Source: Gordonia liuliyuniae (GTDB taxonomy: Bacteria > Actinomycetota > Actinomycetes > Mycobacteriales > Mycobacteriaceae). Taken from it: a DNA stretch of 64,000 bases. Below, piece by piece: positions 1-8,417 of the stretch (positions are counted from its first letter, which is position 1; every line of letters begins with the position of its first letter). The stretch covers positions 124,001-188,000 of the forward strand of contig NZ_JAKKOT010000001.1 of assembly GCF_021739025.1 (NCBI RefSeq), in the 5' to 3' direction. Position numbers and translations under genes: made by a program. The notes beneath the pieces are model-generated. The model was not told the DNA's origin. It did no database searches and saw only the letters and a program-made list of their open reading frames with translations.

Positions 1-1593
1 CGTCATGTGGAACGGCACCTCCGCAATGACAGCGAACAACAGCAGTGGAGCGAGCATCGCCCGACGGGCGGCATTGACCAATTGAAAGGGCAACACAAAG
101 GTTCCTGTCATGGAACGGCGGTCGAAGAGGATCGAACGATTGTGTGCCGCGATGTGATAAATGCTGCGAAACCAGCGCGTCCGTTGTTCGCGGAGGTGTG
201 CATAGGTGCGCGGCGTCTCGCTGTAGTACACGGCTGTCGGATCAGCGACGGTGTAGTAGCCGGCCGAGTTCAGACGCAGGCAGATGTCGGTGTCCTCACC
301 GTTCATCCCCTGCACCATCGGCCCGACTCGCGTCAACGCGCTCCTCCGGTATACAGCGAACATGCCCGGCACCCCGAGTACCCCCTGGTATCCAGTGAGC
401 GACAGCTGGAAGAACCCATGCCGCACGTACACTTCGACGAGCCGTACTTTGTCGATCCACGTCTGCTCCGCTGCTGGCAAGGGCATGCCCCCGACAGACC
501 CGACCCGCGGATCGACGAAGTGTCGCATCGCACGCTGCAGACAGTTGGGACCGATGACTGTGTCCGCATCGATCCGAACGACGAATTCCTCGGTAATCCG
601 TGCAATACCCGTATTCAAGGCGATCGCCTTTCCCGGCTTCGGGCAGTCAGTCACCTCGCCGGTGAGGGACGTGCACGCCGCGATCGCTTCCCTCGCTACT
701 CGGGCAGTCGAGTCGCTGGACGCGTTGTCGACGACATAGAGACGGATGTCTCCGCCATAAGTCTGGGCTGCACGGTCGACTGAGGCGATCGTGTCGGCGA
801 TGTCGTGCGCCTCGTTGTGCGCAGGCACGATGACCGCAGCCCGCGGCGAGAACACGATCGAGTCCATCCGACGCAGTCGTCGCCAGCCGAAGGCTGCCGT
901 CACACATGCGAGTATTTGTTGCACGAGAAAGACACCCGGCCCGATTCCGCCGAGGATTGCAATCTGCTGTAGCGCATCGACTTCCGCACCGAGCAGTCGC
1001 AATGCGAGCGTCGCCCCGAACAGTGCGACGACGAGCGAGAACGCCAGGATCAGGTACGCCGAAAGCGGCGTGCGCGGGCCGAGAGGCGCAGGCCCGTCCG
1101 CAGGCAGTCGCGCCTGGCGCATGATCGTGTGCGGCAGGATCGCAAGAGCAACCAGCCCCGAGATCAACTGCAGTCCGAATACCGGCACCGACATGAGCCC
1201 GAGGTGATGCAACGCCCACCCGATCGCGTCGAGCCCCAAGCAGAACGCTGCGAACTTCCCGACCAGCGACGCCCCCAGCACGGCCCTCCGCCACACATTC
1301 GAATAGGCGAACGCCGCGTATGCAATAAAGAAGATGACGATGAAAAGCCTCGTGGGGACGGCTGCGTCGCCCCGATCCGCCGCGAACAGCACGATATCGT
1401 TCGGTCCAATGTCGAGTCCGCTCCGCACGCTGACGGTCCGCACGCACATCGCTACGATGCACAACGCCGCGAAGACCACCAGGAACCCGTTGGTGCCCGA
1501 CGCCGGACGATCGACTGCATAATCCACCGGCGCACTGTCGACGGATCGGAAGTAGTCGACCGCCGGCTCCCGTACCTCCCCGGCGCCAGTCAT
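1..1593 (-). CDS. Processive family 2 glycosyltransferase (cellulose/hyaluronan synthase-like), partial
   Basis: Membrane glycosyltransferase expected to polymerise and probably extrude a polysaccharide. The gene runs off the left edge; 531 codons are visible. The first ~235 residues are hydrophobic with about five or six membrane segments (e.g. ~37-57, ~81-100, ~105-155, ~180-200, ~211-232). The GT-A domain follows, with VPAHNEA at ~256, VVDNASSDS at ~287, DAD at 342-344, GED at ~432 and QRTRW at 470-474. These are the D, DxD, ED and QxxRW signatures of processive GT2 enzymes. The ATG overlaps the stop of the BcsB-like gene (ATGA), so translation is coupled. It is last in an operon with a UDP-sulfoquinovose synthase, so the sugar may be unusual; the polymer is not known. 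AT-rich codons (ATA, ATT, TTT) look commoner than in neighbouring genes, possibly from horizontal transfer (an impression, not a measurement). Confidence 0.9.
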   Translation of the reverse strand, partial: MTGAGEVREPAVDYFRSVDSAPVDYAVDRPASGTNGFLVVFAALCIVAMCVRTVSVRSGLDIGPNDIVLFAADRGDAAVPTRLFIVIFFIAYAAFAYSNVWRRAVLGASLVGKFAAFCLGLDAIGWALHHLGLMSVPVFGLQLISGLVALAILPHTIMRQARLPADGPAPLGPRTPLSAYLILAFSLVVALFGATLALRLLGAEVDALQQIAILGGIGPGVFLVQQILACVTAAFGWRRLRRMDSIVFSPRAAVIVPAHNEAHDIADTIASVDRAAQTYGGDIRLYVVDNASSDSTARVAREAIAACTSLTGEVTDCPKPGKAIALNTGIARITEEFVVRIDADTVIGPNCLQRAMRHFVDPRVGSVGGMPLPAAEQTWIDKVRLVEVYVRHGFFQLSLTGYQGVLGVPGMFAVYRRSALTRVGPMVQGMNGEDTDICLRLNSAGYYTVADPTAVYYSETPRTYAHLREQRTRWFRSIYHIAAHNRSILFDRRSMTGTFVLPFQLVNAARRAMLAPLLLFAVIAEVPFHMT

Positions 1594-3446
1594 CCCGGCG
1601 CGACCGCTCGCCGTGGAGCGTCATCGATCGGCAAACCGTCTGCGGTGAAAGCGACCGCACCGTTCCCGGTGATGACCTGTGCCGACTCTGTGCCGAACGG
1701 CGGCAAGGCCGTCGCCCCGTGACCGACGGGTACGACGACCAGGCCCGCGACCCGGTTGCCGACCGAACCGCAGGCGACAAGGACGCCATCGGCCATCGCG
1801 GTGACATCAGTACGCGGCGGGCTTCCGGATACGAGGCGTCCGTCGGCGACTGCAACCGGCGTCGACACTCTCCCGTCGGCACCGATCTGGATGAACGGTG
1901 TGCCAGGTTCGGGGGCACGCCCCCACAGGTAGTCGGGCGCCGCATCCACAGGCATGAACTGTGCGAGCACTGGCACCGCCGAATTCAACACTGCAACTGT
2001 GTCCTCGGCAGGTGTCGCGGACACGTACACGGCGAAGCCTGGCGCGAGTGTTCGGGGGATCGCAGTGAATCCCGCACCCGGATCGTCGCCGAGGGACAAC
2101 ACCGAATCGGGGTCCAGTGCCATCGAGTACGGAGTCTGTCGCACATCGCAGCCACCTAGGTCACGGTCGCGTTGCACCGTGAACGTCAGTGTGTTGTCGA
2201 TCCGTTGAGCTTCCGCAGGCAGCGCGATGGTCGTGACGGGGCGGTCCCTACGAACAGGTCGTGAATCTATGAGTCGGCCATTGAGTGAAGTATCAACGAT
2301 CCATGTGAGGTCCGGTGGGCTCGCAGGCAGGTGCCAACCGACTCGCGCCGACGCCGGGAGGTGACCGTCGGACAAGTCGGCCAGTGAGTACGAGACTCGC
2401 CAGGTGTGCGAATCGACGACCGTCGCAGTGGCGAGATCGGCGCCGAGGTCGCCCAGATCGACGTCGCCCAGCGTTCCCTGTTCAGATGGCACCCGACGCG
2501 GATCCCCACCGGTGCCGTCCGCAGTAGCCACGAGTGGACCCGTGATCTGTCGCGTCGCCTCTGTCGCCGATGGGCTGTGCACTGCGAGGGCGGGCATGTC
2601 ACCGATCGTGCCGACCGAAATCGGGTCGTCCGATGACGCGCTCCAGCCGAGTTCATTGAGCTGCTGGTCGGTGCCCACCATAATGAGGTCGCTTCGGTCA
2701 TCGGGCACGGAGTCGGTGTACGTCACTCTATGGCCGGACTGAGTGAGTCCGACGCCGAGTTGCGCGGCAACAGTCCGCCATGGATTCTCGCCGTTCGGTA
2801 CCACCACGGTGACAGTGTCGTCCCACGACGCGACGACGTCGCGCACCGTGCCGACCGGCTCGTCGAGTTCGGCTTCCACGACGGTGTCTGCTGCGATGTG
2901 GACGTTGGCCCCAGTGGAGTGGTCAGTTGAGCACGTCTGGTCGTGCAGCGAGCCGTCCAGCCGGAGTTGTACACGCACCTGCCCGTCCGCCACTGCCCCC
3001 TCGGGGACATCAACAGTCCGCTCGAGTTCGCCGTCCCCGTGGGAGAGCTCGCTCCGGTCGACCTGGTCGCCGTCGACGGTGACGGCGAGGAAGGCCATGG
3101 CGTCGTGCCCGACCTGTGTGCTGCCACGCAGGCGGATCCGTGTCTGCGATTGCCCGACGTCTACGGGGACACGGACCGTGAAGCTTGCCGACGGTGTGTC
3201 GTCGTTCAGCCACAGCCCGTCCGGGTGACCGCTGCCGTCGACGGTCCGCTGCATGTGTCGATCGGCGGACACGTGAAGACTGTCATCGTCTGCCGAGCGA
3301 GCGAACCACTCGGGTCGTGCCACTAGTAGCACGAGGAGCAACACACAAGCGACAGCGAGGATCCACCACGCGAACGGCGGCACCGTCCGCTGGTGCTCGC
3401 TGCGGTGGTACCCGCTCGACTCGTCGGGCGAACTATCGCCGTTCAC
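1590..3446 (-). CDS. BcsB-like cellulose synthase accessory protein
   Basis: Membrane-anchored extracytoplasmic protein resembling the BcsB subunit that works with BcsA-type synthases during polymer export. The N-terminus is charged and cytoplasmic, followed by one membrane anchor (about residues 24-44, WWILAVACVLLLVLLVA). A long beta-rich region of ~570 residues comes next, with carbohydrate-binding-like motifs (FTVRVPVDVGQSQTRIRLRG, then a second copy-like block after PDLTWIVD). I see no C-terminal membrane helix, unlike proteobacterial BcsB. I chose the GTG at 3446, which overlaps the sqdB stop as GTGA; an in-frame ATG at 3488 would instead overlap sqdB by 46 bases. The stop overlaps the glycosyltransferase ATG. 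The family call rests on pattern and context, so function is moderately certain. Confidence 0.75.
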   Translation of the reverse strand: MNGDSSPDESSGYHRSEHQRTVPPFAWWILAVACVLLLVLLVARPEWFARSADDDSLHVSADRHMQRTVDGSGHPDGLWLNDDTPSASFTVRVPVDVGQSQTRIRLRGSTQVGHDAMAFLAVTVDGDQVDRSELSHGDGELERTVDVPEGAVADGQVRVQLRLDGSLHDQTCSTDHSTGANVHIAADTVVEAELDEPVGTVRDVVASWDDTVTVVVPNGENPWRTVAAQLGVGLTQSGHRVTYTDSVPDDRSDLIMVGTDQQLNELGWSASSDDPISVGTIGDMPALAVHSPSATEATRQITGPLVATADGTGGDPRRVPSEQGTLGDVDLGDLGADLATATVVDSHTWRVSYSLADLSDGHLPASARVGWHLPASPPDLTWIVDTSLNGRLIDSRPVRRDRPVTTIALPAEAQRIDNTLTFTVQRDRDLGGCDVRQTPYSMALDPDSVLSLGDDPGAGFTAIPRTLAPGFAVYVSATPAEDTVAVLNSAVPVLAQFMPVDAAPDYLWGRAPEPGTPFIQIGADGRVSTPVAVADGRLVSGSPPRTDVTAMADGVLVACGSVGNRVAGLVVVPVGHGATALPPFGTESAQVITGNGAVAFTADGLPIDDAPRRAVAPG

Positions 3447-4639
3447 TGCGTCGTCGTCTCTCTGGCGGCGACGCGTTCTCGATTCCAACAGGACTCAGCG
3501 GGCACGTGGGCAGGCTTCACTCGGGCCGCATGGACACGGGCAAGTTCGATCTCCGCGACGAGCAGGTCGGACCGCAGCCCGATCGGGTCGAGACCGAGAT
3601 TGACGAGATGGTCATTGCGGGCTGATAGATCGTTCACCTCCGCTTCGCGACGAGGGTTCTCCACATGACTCACCACGGCCCCGCTGAGCTCGGCGACAAT
3701 GGCCGCGAGGTCTGACACCCGGTGGGTCTCAGTCATCTGATTCATCACGCGGACGCGGTCCCCGACGTCATCGCCCGACTCGACGGCCAGCGCGATGCAC
3801 TGCACACTGTCGTTGATGTTGATGAACGCCCTGGTCTGCCCTCCCGACCCGTGCACCGTCAACGGGAGGCCGACGGCTGCTTCGACAAGGAATCGGTTCA
3901 GGACCGTGCCGTAGTCGCCGTCGTAATCGAAGCGGTTCACCAGTCGCGAATCCAGCGAGGTCTCTGCCGTTTGACTGCCCCACACGATCCCCTGGTGCAG
4001 ATCGGTGATCCGCAGGCCGTCGTTGACCGCGTAGAACTGGAACAGAAGCTGATCGAGCGACTTCGTCAGGTGGTACACACTGCCCGGCTGCGTCGGATAG
4101 AGGATGTCCCGGACGTGTGTGTCGCCGTCACGGTCCGGATAGCTGACCGTCAGATACCCTTCGGGTAGGTCCATCGGCACCGTGTCGTAGCCGTACACGC
4201 CCATCGTGCCGAGGTGGACGACGTGTGCGTTCACCCCTACCTCGGTGACCGCGGCCAGGAGATTATGAGTCGCGTTCACGTTATTGTCGACCGTGTACCT
4301 CCTGTGCGTCGGCGACTTCATCGAGTAGGGCGCGGCTCGCTGCTCGGCGAAGTGCACGATAGCGTCCGGTCTGATGTCACCGAGTACCTGTACGAGACGC
4401 TCGTAGTCAGTTGCTACGTCCAATGGCTCGAAGCCGATCGACGTGCCCGTCACTTCTCGCCACGCAACCAGCCGCTCGGGCAAGGAATTGACCGGCGTCA
4501 ACGAGTCCACGCCGAGTTCGCGGTCGATCTCACGACGCACCAGACTGTCGACGATCGTGATCGCGTGACCGCGCAAGGCGAGACGGAGGCTGCTCGGCCA
4601 CCCGCAGAACCCGTCTCCGCCGAGCACAATGATTCGCAT
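3443..4639 (-). CDS. sqdB: UDP-sulfoquinovose synthase (SqdB/SQD1-type extended SDR)
   Basis: Expected to convert UDP-glucose plus sulfite to UDP-sulfoquinovose with bound NAD, in the cytoplasm. The 398-residue protein opens with the GGDGFCGW nucleotide-binding motif typical of this subfamily. It keeps DSLVRREID, HFAEQRAAPYSM (~97), LGTMG (143-147), YHLTK (Y189, K193), DLHQGIVWG (~213), LNRF with GLPLTVHG (~247-264) and GGQTRAFININD (~266). These match plant SQD1 along the whole length, as I remember it. The position after TMG is Val148, where the plant enzyme has Glu as I recall. The start ATG follows a GAGGAG site; a longer reading to 4813 has no such support. It is first in an operon with BcsB-like and GT2 genes. 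No SqdX/SQD2 lipid glycosyltransferase is visible, so the product may enter a polysaccharide rather than sulfolipid. Confidence 0.9.
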   Translation of the reverse strand: MRIIVLGGDGFCGWPSSLRLALRGHAITIVDSLVRREIDRELGVDSLTPVNSLPERLVAWREVTGTSIGFEPLDVATDYERLVQVLGDIRPDAIVHFAEQRAAPYSMKSPTHRRYTVDNNVNATHNLLAAVTEVGVNAHVVHLGTMGVYGYDTVPMDLPEGYLTVSYPDRDGDTHVRDILYPTQPGSVYHLTKSLDQLLFQFYAVNDGLRITDLHQGIVWGSQTAETSLDSRLVNRFDYDGDYGTVLNRFLVEAAVGLPLTVHGSGGQTRAFININDSVQCIALAVESGDDVGDRVRVMNQMTETHRVSDLAAIVAELSGAVVSHVENPRREAEVNDLSARNDHLVNLGLDPIGLRSDLLVAEIELARVHAARVKPAHVPAESCWNRERVAARETTTQ

Positions 4640-4800
4640 TCGAGGCTCCTCACATCGCTTTTCACCGAAGTCTGCGCCGGATCGAGCGGTCGCCGCTTCG
4701 CCCGCCGCGGGTGATTTCTTCAGCCGGACGCGGCTGATTGCGGCACAACCGAAGCAATCGGCCGATAGACCGGCTGCGATCCACGAGACGAGGTACACCG

Positions 4801-5784
4801 ATGTCTGCCGCACTCAGCGTTCTCGTCCCCGACCACCAACGGCGATCCGTCGACGAACTCCGCGATCGACTGGACTTATCGTCCGGTGATCGCGCTTCAA
4901 AGAAGTCGGCGTACTGGATCATGCTGGTTCTCGCGGCCGTCATCGCCATCTCGGGAGTCGTGTCCGATTCGACGGCGACCGTGATCGGCGCGATGATCGT
5001 GGCCCCGCTGTCGATTCCCATCCTCGGGATCGGACTCGGCGTCACATCGCACGACTCGCGTCTCGTGCTACGCAGCGCCGGCCTGCTGACCGCGGGCGTC
5101 GTCGTGGTCGTCGCACTCGGCTACGTGTTCACTCTGCTACTGCCAGACGCGACGGACGTGCTCACGAACTCGCAGGTGACCGGTCGGACCTCACCCACGC
5201 TGATGGATCTGACCGCCGCCCTCGCGACCGGTGTCGTCGCCTCGCTGGCACTCACGCGTCGCGACGTCGGAGACGTGCTGCCCGGCGTCGCCGTCGCGAT
5301 CTCCCTGGTCCCCCCGCTCGGCGTAGTCGGTGTGTGCCTCGGCTCCGACGCACCGGGGCTCGCCGTCGGAGCGTTCATACTGTTCGTCTCTAACGTCGTC
5401 GCTCTCGTGCTCACTGCAATGATCGTGTTGACGCTTGCTGGCTACCATAGGAAGCCAAAGACCACAGGCAGGCACCAGTGGCGCGCGTACGCGATCGTGG
5501 CGTCGGCGCTCGTCGCCGTCGCCGTTCCCATGACGATCAACTCGATGACTTCGCTGTGGTCGGCGCAGATCGCAGACGCCGCTAGCGGCTGGATGGGCCA
5601 GGTGCCAGGGGCTCAGGTCGCCGACGTCACCCTGCATGGCAGCACTGCGACTGTCTTCGTGCTCGGCCCCGCCGAACTCCCTCCCCTCGGCGACCTGCAG
5701 GAGTCAGTCGACGCCCTGGTCCCGTGGCATCCTCGCGTCGTCCTCGTCCACGTCGTGGGCGACCGGACGACCAGCGCACCGTGA
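4801..5784 (+). CDS. DUF389 family integral membrane protein
   Basis: Membrane protein of the DUF389 (TIGR00341-like) family, whose function is unknown. The 327-residue protein has a cytoplasmic N-terminal segment (VLVPDHQRRSVDELRDRL). A membrane domain follows with the family's conserved beginning (SKKSAYWIMLVLAAVIAISG, then TATVIGAMIVAPLSIPILGI at ~65) and about seven hydrophobic segments up to residue ~255. A soluble C-terminal domain ends with VVLVHVVGD. The ATG at 4801 has GAGG eight bases upstream; a longer in-frame reading from 4738 begins at a weak TTG. It stands alone, divergent from sqdB across a 160-base gap. Confidence 0.85.
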   Translation: MSAALSVLVPDHQRRSVDELRDRLDLSSGDRASKKSAYWIMLVLAAVIAISGVVSDSTATVIGAMIVAPLSIPILGIGLGVTSHDSRLVLRSAGLLTAGVVVVVALGYVFTLLLPDATDVLTNSQVTGRTSPTLMDLTAALATGVVASLALTRRDVGDVLPGVAVAISLVPPLGVVGVCLGSDAPGLAVGAFILFVSNVVALVLTAMIVLTLAGYHRKPKTTGRHQWRAYAIVASALVAVAVPMTINSMTSLWSAQIADAASGWMGQVPGAQVADVTLHGSTATVFVLGPAELPPLGDLQESVDALVPWHPRVVLVHVVGDRTTSAP

Positions 5785-5809
5785 ACCGCGGGAGCGCCTG
5801 CCGTGTGGT

Positions 5810-6298
5810 TCAGTCCGCGAAGACGTCTCGGAGGGTCGCCTCTTCGGCGTGCGACAGGTTGGTTGAGATGAGGGTGGGCGACTGACCCGCGAACTCCTCG
5901 TGGACGCGGTCGAGAGTTGCGTCGGAAGTGAGGACGAACAGCGCTGACGTTCCCGGCGTGACCTTGTCCCGAACCGATTCGATGAAGTCGTCATCGATGC
6001 CGACGTCGGTCAACGCTCCGGTGAGCGCTCCCATCGCAGCCCCCACTGCCGCACCGAGCAACGGCACCAAGAAGATCAGCCCGAACAACATGCCCCAGAA
6101 CGTTCCTCCCAGGGCCCCCGCAGCCGTCAGGTTGTCAGCCTGGCGGGTCTTCGGCTTCTTGGCAGCATCCGGCCACGAAACGGTCGCAGCGTCGTGCACC
6201 GTGATCAGTTCCTGCTTCTGCAGATCACGCAGGGTGGTGAGAGCCGTCTCTGCGCCGGTCGGCGTCGGAAATTTCCAAACAGTGAGTGTTCCGGCCAT
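5810..6298 (-). CDS. DUF1269 domain-containing membrane protein
   Basis: Small protein of 162 residues with a DUF1269 pattern. A soluble start (LTVWKFPTPTGAETALTTL) resembles a stress-adaptation module and is followed by a glycine-rich hydrophobic hairpin at ~75-105 (GTFWGMLFGLIFLVPLLGAA). A helical C-terminal region contains VGIDDDFIESVRDKVTPGTSALFVL. Such proteins are annotated only as membrane proteins of unknown function. The start ATG has AGAGAGGA seven bases upstream; an upstream in-frame start at 6376 was rejected because it lacks a site and encodes no family sequence. It is convergent with the DUF389 gene. Confidence 0.85.
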   Translation of the reverse strand: MAGTLTVWKFPTPTGAETALTTLRDLQKQELITVHDAATVSWPDAAKKPKTRQADNLTAAGALGGTFWGMLFGLIFLVPLLGAAVGAAMGALTGALTDVGIDDDFIESVRDKVTPGTSALFVLTSDATLDRVHEEFAGQSPTLISTNLSHAEEATLRDVFAD

Positions 6299-6431
6299 GG
6301 TGATTCCTCTCTGAAGCGGGTATCGGACCGTCCAGCCCGATACCTCGATCGTCCAGTCTGGTGGTCGACCGGGCACGACTTCTCACCCGCGACGGGCGAC
6401 CGCGCGCCTTGTGCGGACTACGATTCCTCGC

Positions 6432-7274
6432 ATGACTTCGGACCTGCCGGTCGGGACGATCCTCGTCCTGCGGCCCGGGACCAGTGGCGACCCGCTGAAG
6501 GTTCGGTTCGTCGATATGGACATCCGGTCGCGCGCCGCAATCCTGCAACTCGACCCGATCCTCGATCGTGAAGAGTTCAACGTGATGTTGCGGACCGACG
6601 CCGTGCAGATCGACCAGATCGATGAGCCTCTCGTCGACGTCCTGCGTCGCAGCGATGAGCCGCAGTTTCACCAGATCGCCATGCGGTTGGAGAACCTCGG
6701 CGTCACCGACTGGGATCTGTGGGCGTGGGGCCGGCCGGACGTCACCGATGTGATCGATCAGCGCGCAGACGCCACCGTCGTCGACCTCGGATCGTTCGGG
6801 ACGCCGGAAGAACAGCAGGCGACCGCACTGGCCGTCCTCGATCACCTGTGGGCACACCGCGATGAGCGCATCGGCCGTCTCGTGGTGATCGACGAAGCGC
6901 ACAACTTGTGTTCGCCGGCACCTACGACACCACTCGAACGCCTGCTCACCGAGCGGATCGTCCAGATCGCAGCGGAGGGTCGGAAGTACGGCATCTGGCT
7001 GCTGCTGTCGACGCAGCGTCCGTCCAAGGTTCATCCGAACGCGGTGTCGCAGTGCGACAATCTCGGATTGATGAAGATGAGTTCGGCGAGCGACCTCGCC
7101 GAACTCGGTGATGTGTTCGGCTACGCACCCGAGGCATTGCTGCAGCGGTCACCGACCTTCGGTCAGGGGCAGGTCCTGTTCGCGGGTGGTTTCACGACCG
7201 CACCCCAACTGGTCCAGATCGCGCCGCGGCTGACTCACGAGGGTGGTTCGGACGTAGCTGTCGCCCTGCGCTGA
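6432..7274 (+). CDS. HerA/DUF87-like ATPase, N-terminally truncated
   Basis: C-terminal half of a HerA/VirB4-type hexameric ATPase. Visible parts are an inter-domain segment (SRAAILQLDPILDREEFN at ~34-51), Walker B in LVVIDEAHN (150-158), and the arginine/sensor region LLLSTQRPSKVHP with SQCDNLGLMKMSS (191-218). Family members are roughly 500 residues and begin with a P-loop (GxxGxGKT); this one has 280 residues, no Walker A, and nothing matching in the upstream frames, where an opposite-strand gene lies. It is therefore probably a remnant, or a non-hydrolysing partner subunit. A TACGAT hexamer ends seven bases before the ATG, which would suit leaderless expression. A GTG at 6411 is an alternative start. 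Confidence 0.7.
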   Translation: MTSDLPVGTILVLRPGTSGDPLKVRFVDMDIRSRAAILQLDPILDREEFNVMLRTDAVQIDQIDEPLVDVLRRSDEPQFHQIAMRLENLGVTDWDLWAWGRPDVTDVIDQRADATVVDLGSFGTPEEQQATALAVLDHLWAHRDERIGRLVVIDEAHNLCSPAPTTPLERLLTERIVQIAAEGRKYGIWLLLSTQRPSKVHPNAVSQCDNLGLMKMSSASDLAELGDVFGYAPEALLQRSPTFGQGQVLFAGGFTTAPQLVQIAPRLTHEGGSDVAVALR

Positions 7275-7313
7275 CAAGCCGTCCGGCTGCGCCGACAGTC
7301 AGGTCCGCATCGG

Positions 7314-7970
7314 TCAGGCGGTTACACCGCCGATGCCCTTGCCGATCAGTACTGCGCCGATCACCAAAATCAGCACGGCCATCACGCTCTGACTGTTCTC
7401 CTGCAACCACGTCTTCAGCGAGTCCAACGGTGCCCGGAGCCGATCCGCCGCGAACTGGAAGCCGATCACCGGGACCGCCACCGTCGCACTCGCAATCGCG
7501 GTGTACACGATGACGGCGACCACATCACCCGATCCGCTGAGCCCCGCGCCGCCGATGGTGATGCCCGCAGCTGCGCAGAGCATCAGGTTCTTCGGGTTGA
7601 TCGCGGCCAGGACGAAACCGATGCCGGCACCGGGAAGCACCGTCATCTCGTCGATCGCCGACATCCACTTCGGTGTTGTCGCCTCCGCTGATCGGGATCT
7701 CCACTGGTGCACTCCGAACGCGACGAGCACGACGCCGAGCGCGAGTTTGATCCAGCCGCGCCCCGCCGGACTGCCGTCCATAGCCTGCCCCAGGAATACG
7801 AACAGCGTCGTGGCCGCTGCCACGCCGATCGTCCATCCGCAGGCGAAGCCGAGACTCGCCGTTCGGGCGTGCACGCCCATCAGCATCAGGATCGCCGCGA
7901 TGATCGGGACCGGCGACACCGCGACGCCGACGGCGAGCGGCAGCAGGTCGCCGACCACCGCGCCGAGCAC
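7314..7970 (-). CDS. Sap-like (GAP/SfLAP family) membrane protein
   Basis: Polytopic membrane protein of 218 residues resembling the sulfolipid-1-addressing/GAP family (PF11139), proposed in mycobacteria to help move lipids across the membrane. The hallmark start is present (LLPLAVGVAVSPVPIIAAILML). About six membrane segments follow, with a conserved INPKN motif in FVLAAINPKNLMLC (~117-130). It lies four bases after a small membrane protein gene and last in a four-gene minus-strand run that starts with an alkylsulfatase and a SulP transporter. A second member of the family lies at 14852-15580, on the other side of the locus. A role in handling the lipid part of sulfated lipids is inferred from context only. 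Confidence 0.85.
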   Translation of the reverse strand: MLGAVVGDLLPLAVGVAVSPVPIIAAILMLMGVHARTASLGFACGWTIGVAAATTLFVFLGQAMDGSPAGRGWIKLALGVVLVAFGVHQWRSRSAEATTPKWMSAIDEMTVLPGAGIGFVLAAINPKNLMLCAAAGITIGGAGLSGSGDVVAVIVYTAIASATVAVPVIGFQFAADRLRAPLDSLKTWLQENSQSVMAVLILVIGAVLIGKGIGGVTA

Positions 7971-7974
7971 CGCG

Positions 7975-8388
7975 CTAGTCCGTCCGCCAGGTCGTAACGG
8001 CCCAGATCACAACCAGGTCGAGCGCGATCACCAGGATCGACCACCACGGGTAGTAGGGCAGCCAGAGGAAGTTCGCCACGATCGAGACTCCGGCGATGAC
8101 GATCGCCGACACCCGCGCCCAGGTGGCCCCGGACATCAACCCGATCGCGATGAGCACTCCGAGCGCGCCGACGATCAGGTGGATCCAGCCCCACGAGGTC
8201 GTGTCGAGGGCATACGTGTACTCCGGTCCGACGACGAACAGGTCGTCTTCCAGCACCGCGGACAATCCTTGAAAGAAGGCGAGCAGGCCTGCGACGAACA
8301 GCAGGATCGCGGCGGCGAACGTGGTGGTGCCCGACACGCCTTGCCGGACGGGATTGGCCTCTCGGTCATCTGTTGTGTGTGTCATCAT
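7975..8388 (-). CDS. DUF7144-like four-helix membrane protein
   Basis: Protein of 137 residues with four predicted membrane helices (approximately 20-42, 64-84, 88-108, 112-131). The middle pattern YALDTTSWGWIHLIVGALGV, with a tryptophan-rich loop FLWLPYYPWWSI, matches a small actinobacterial membrane family of unknown function (DUF7144 as I recall). GAGAGGAAAG lies just before two consecutive ATGs at 8388 and 8385. It sits between the SulP transporter (29-base gap) and the Sap-like gene (4-base gap), so it is almost certainly co-transcribed with them. It may be an accessory subunit; nothing in the sequence shows a catalytic role. Confidence 0.8.
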   Translation of the reverse strand: MMTHTTDDREANPVRQGVSGTTTFAAAILLFVAGLLAFFQGLSAVLEDDLFVVGPEYTYALDTTSWGWIHLIVGALGVLIAIGLMSGATWARVSAIVIAGVSIVANFLWLPYYPWWSILVIALDLVVIWAVTTWRTD

Positions 8389-8417
8389 CTTTCCTCTCAC
8401 TCGTTGGTTCTCGGTCG

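Noticed and set aside
7-783. Plus-strand 258-codon frame at the left edge
   Set aside because: Opposite a clear GT2 glycosyltransferase with DxD and QxxRW motifs; the plus reading has no recognisable domain.
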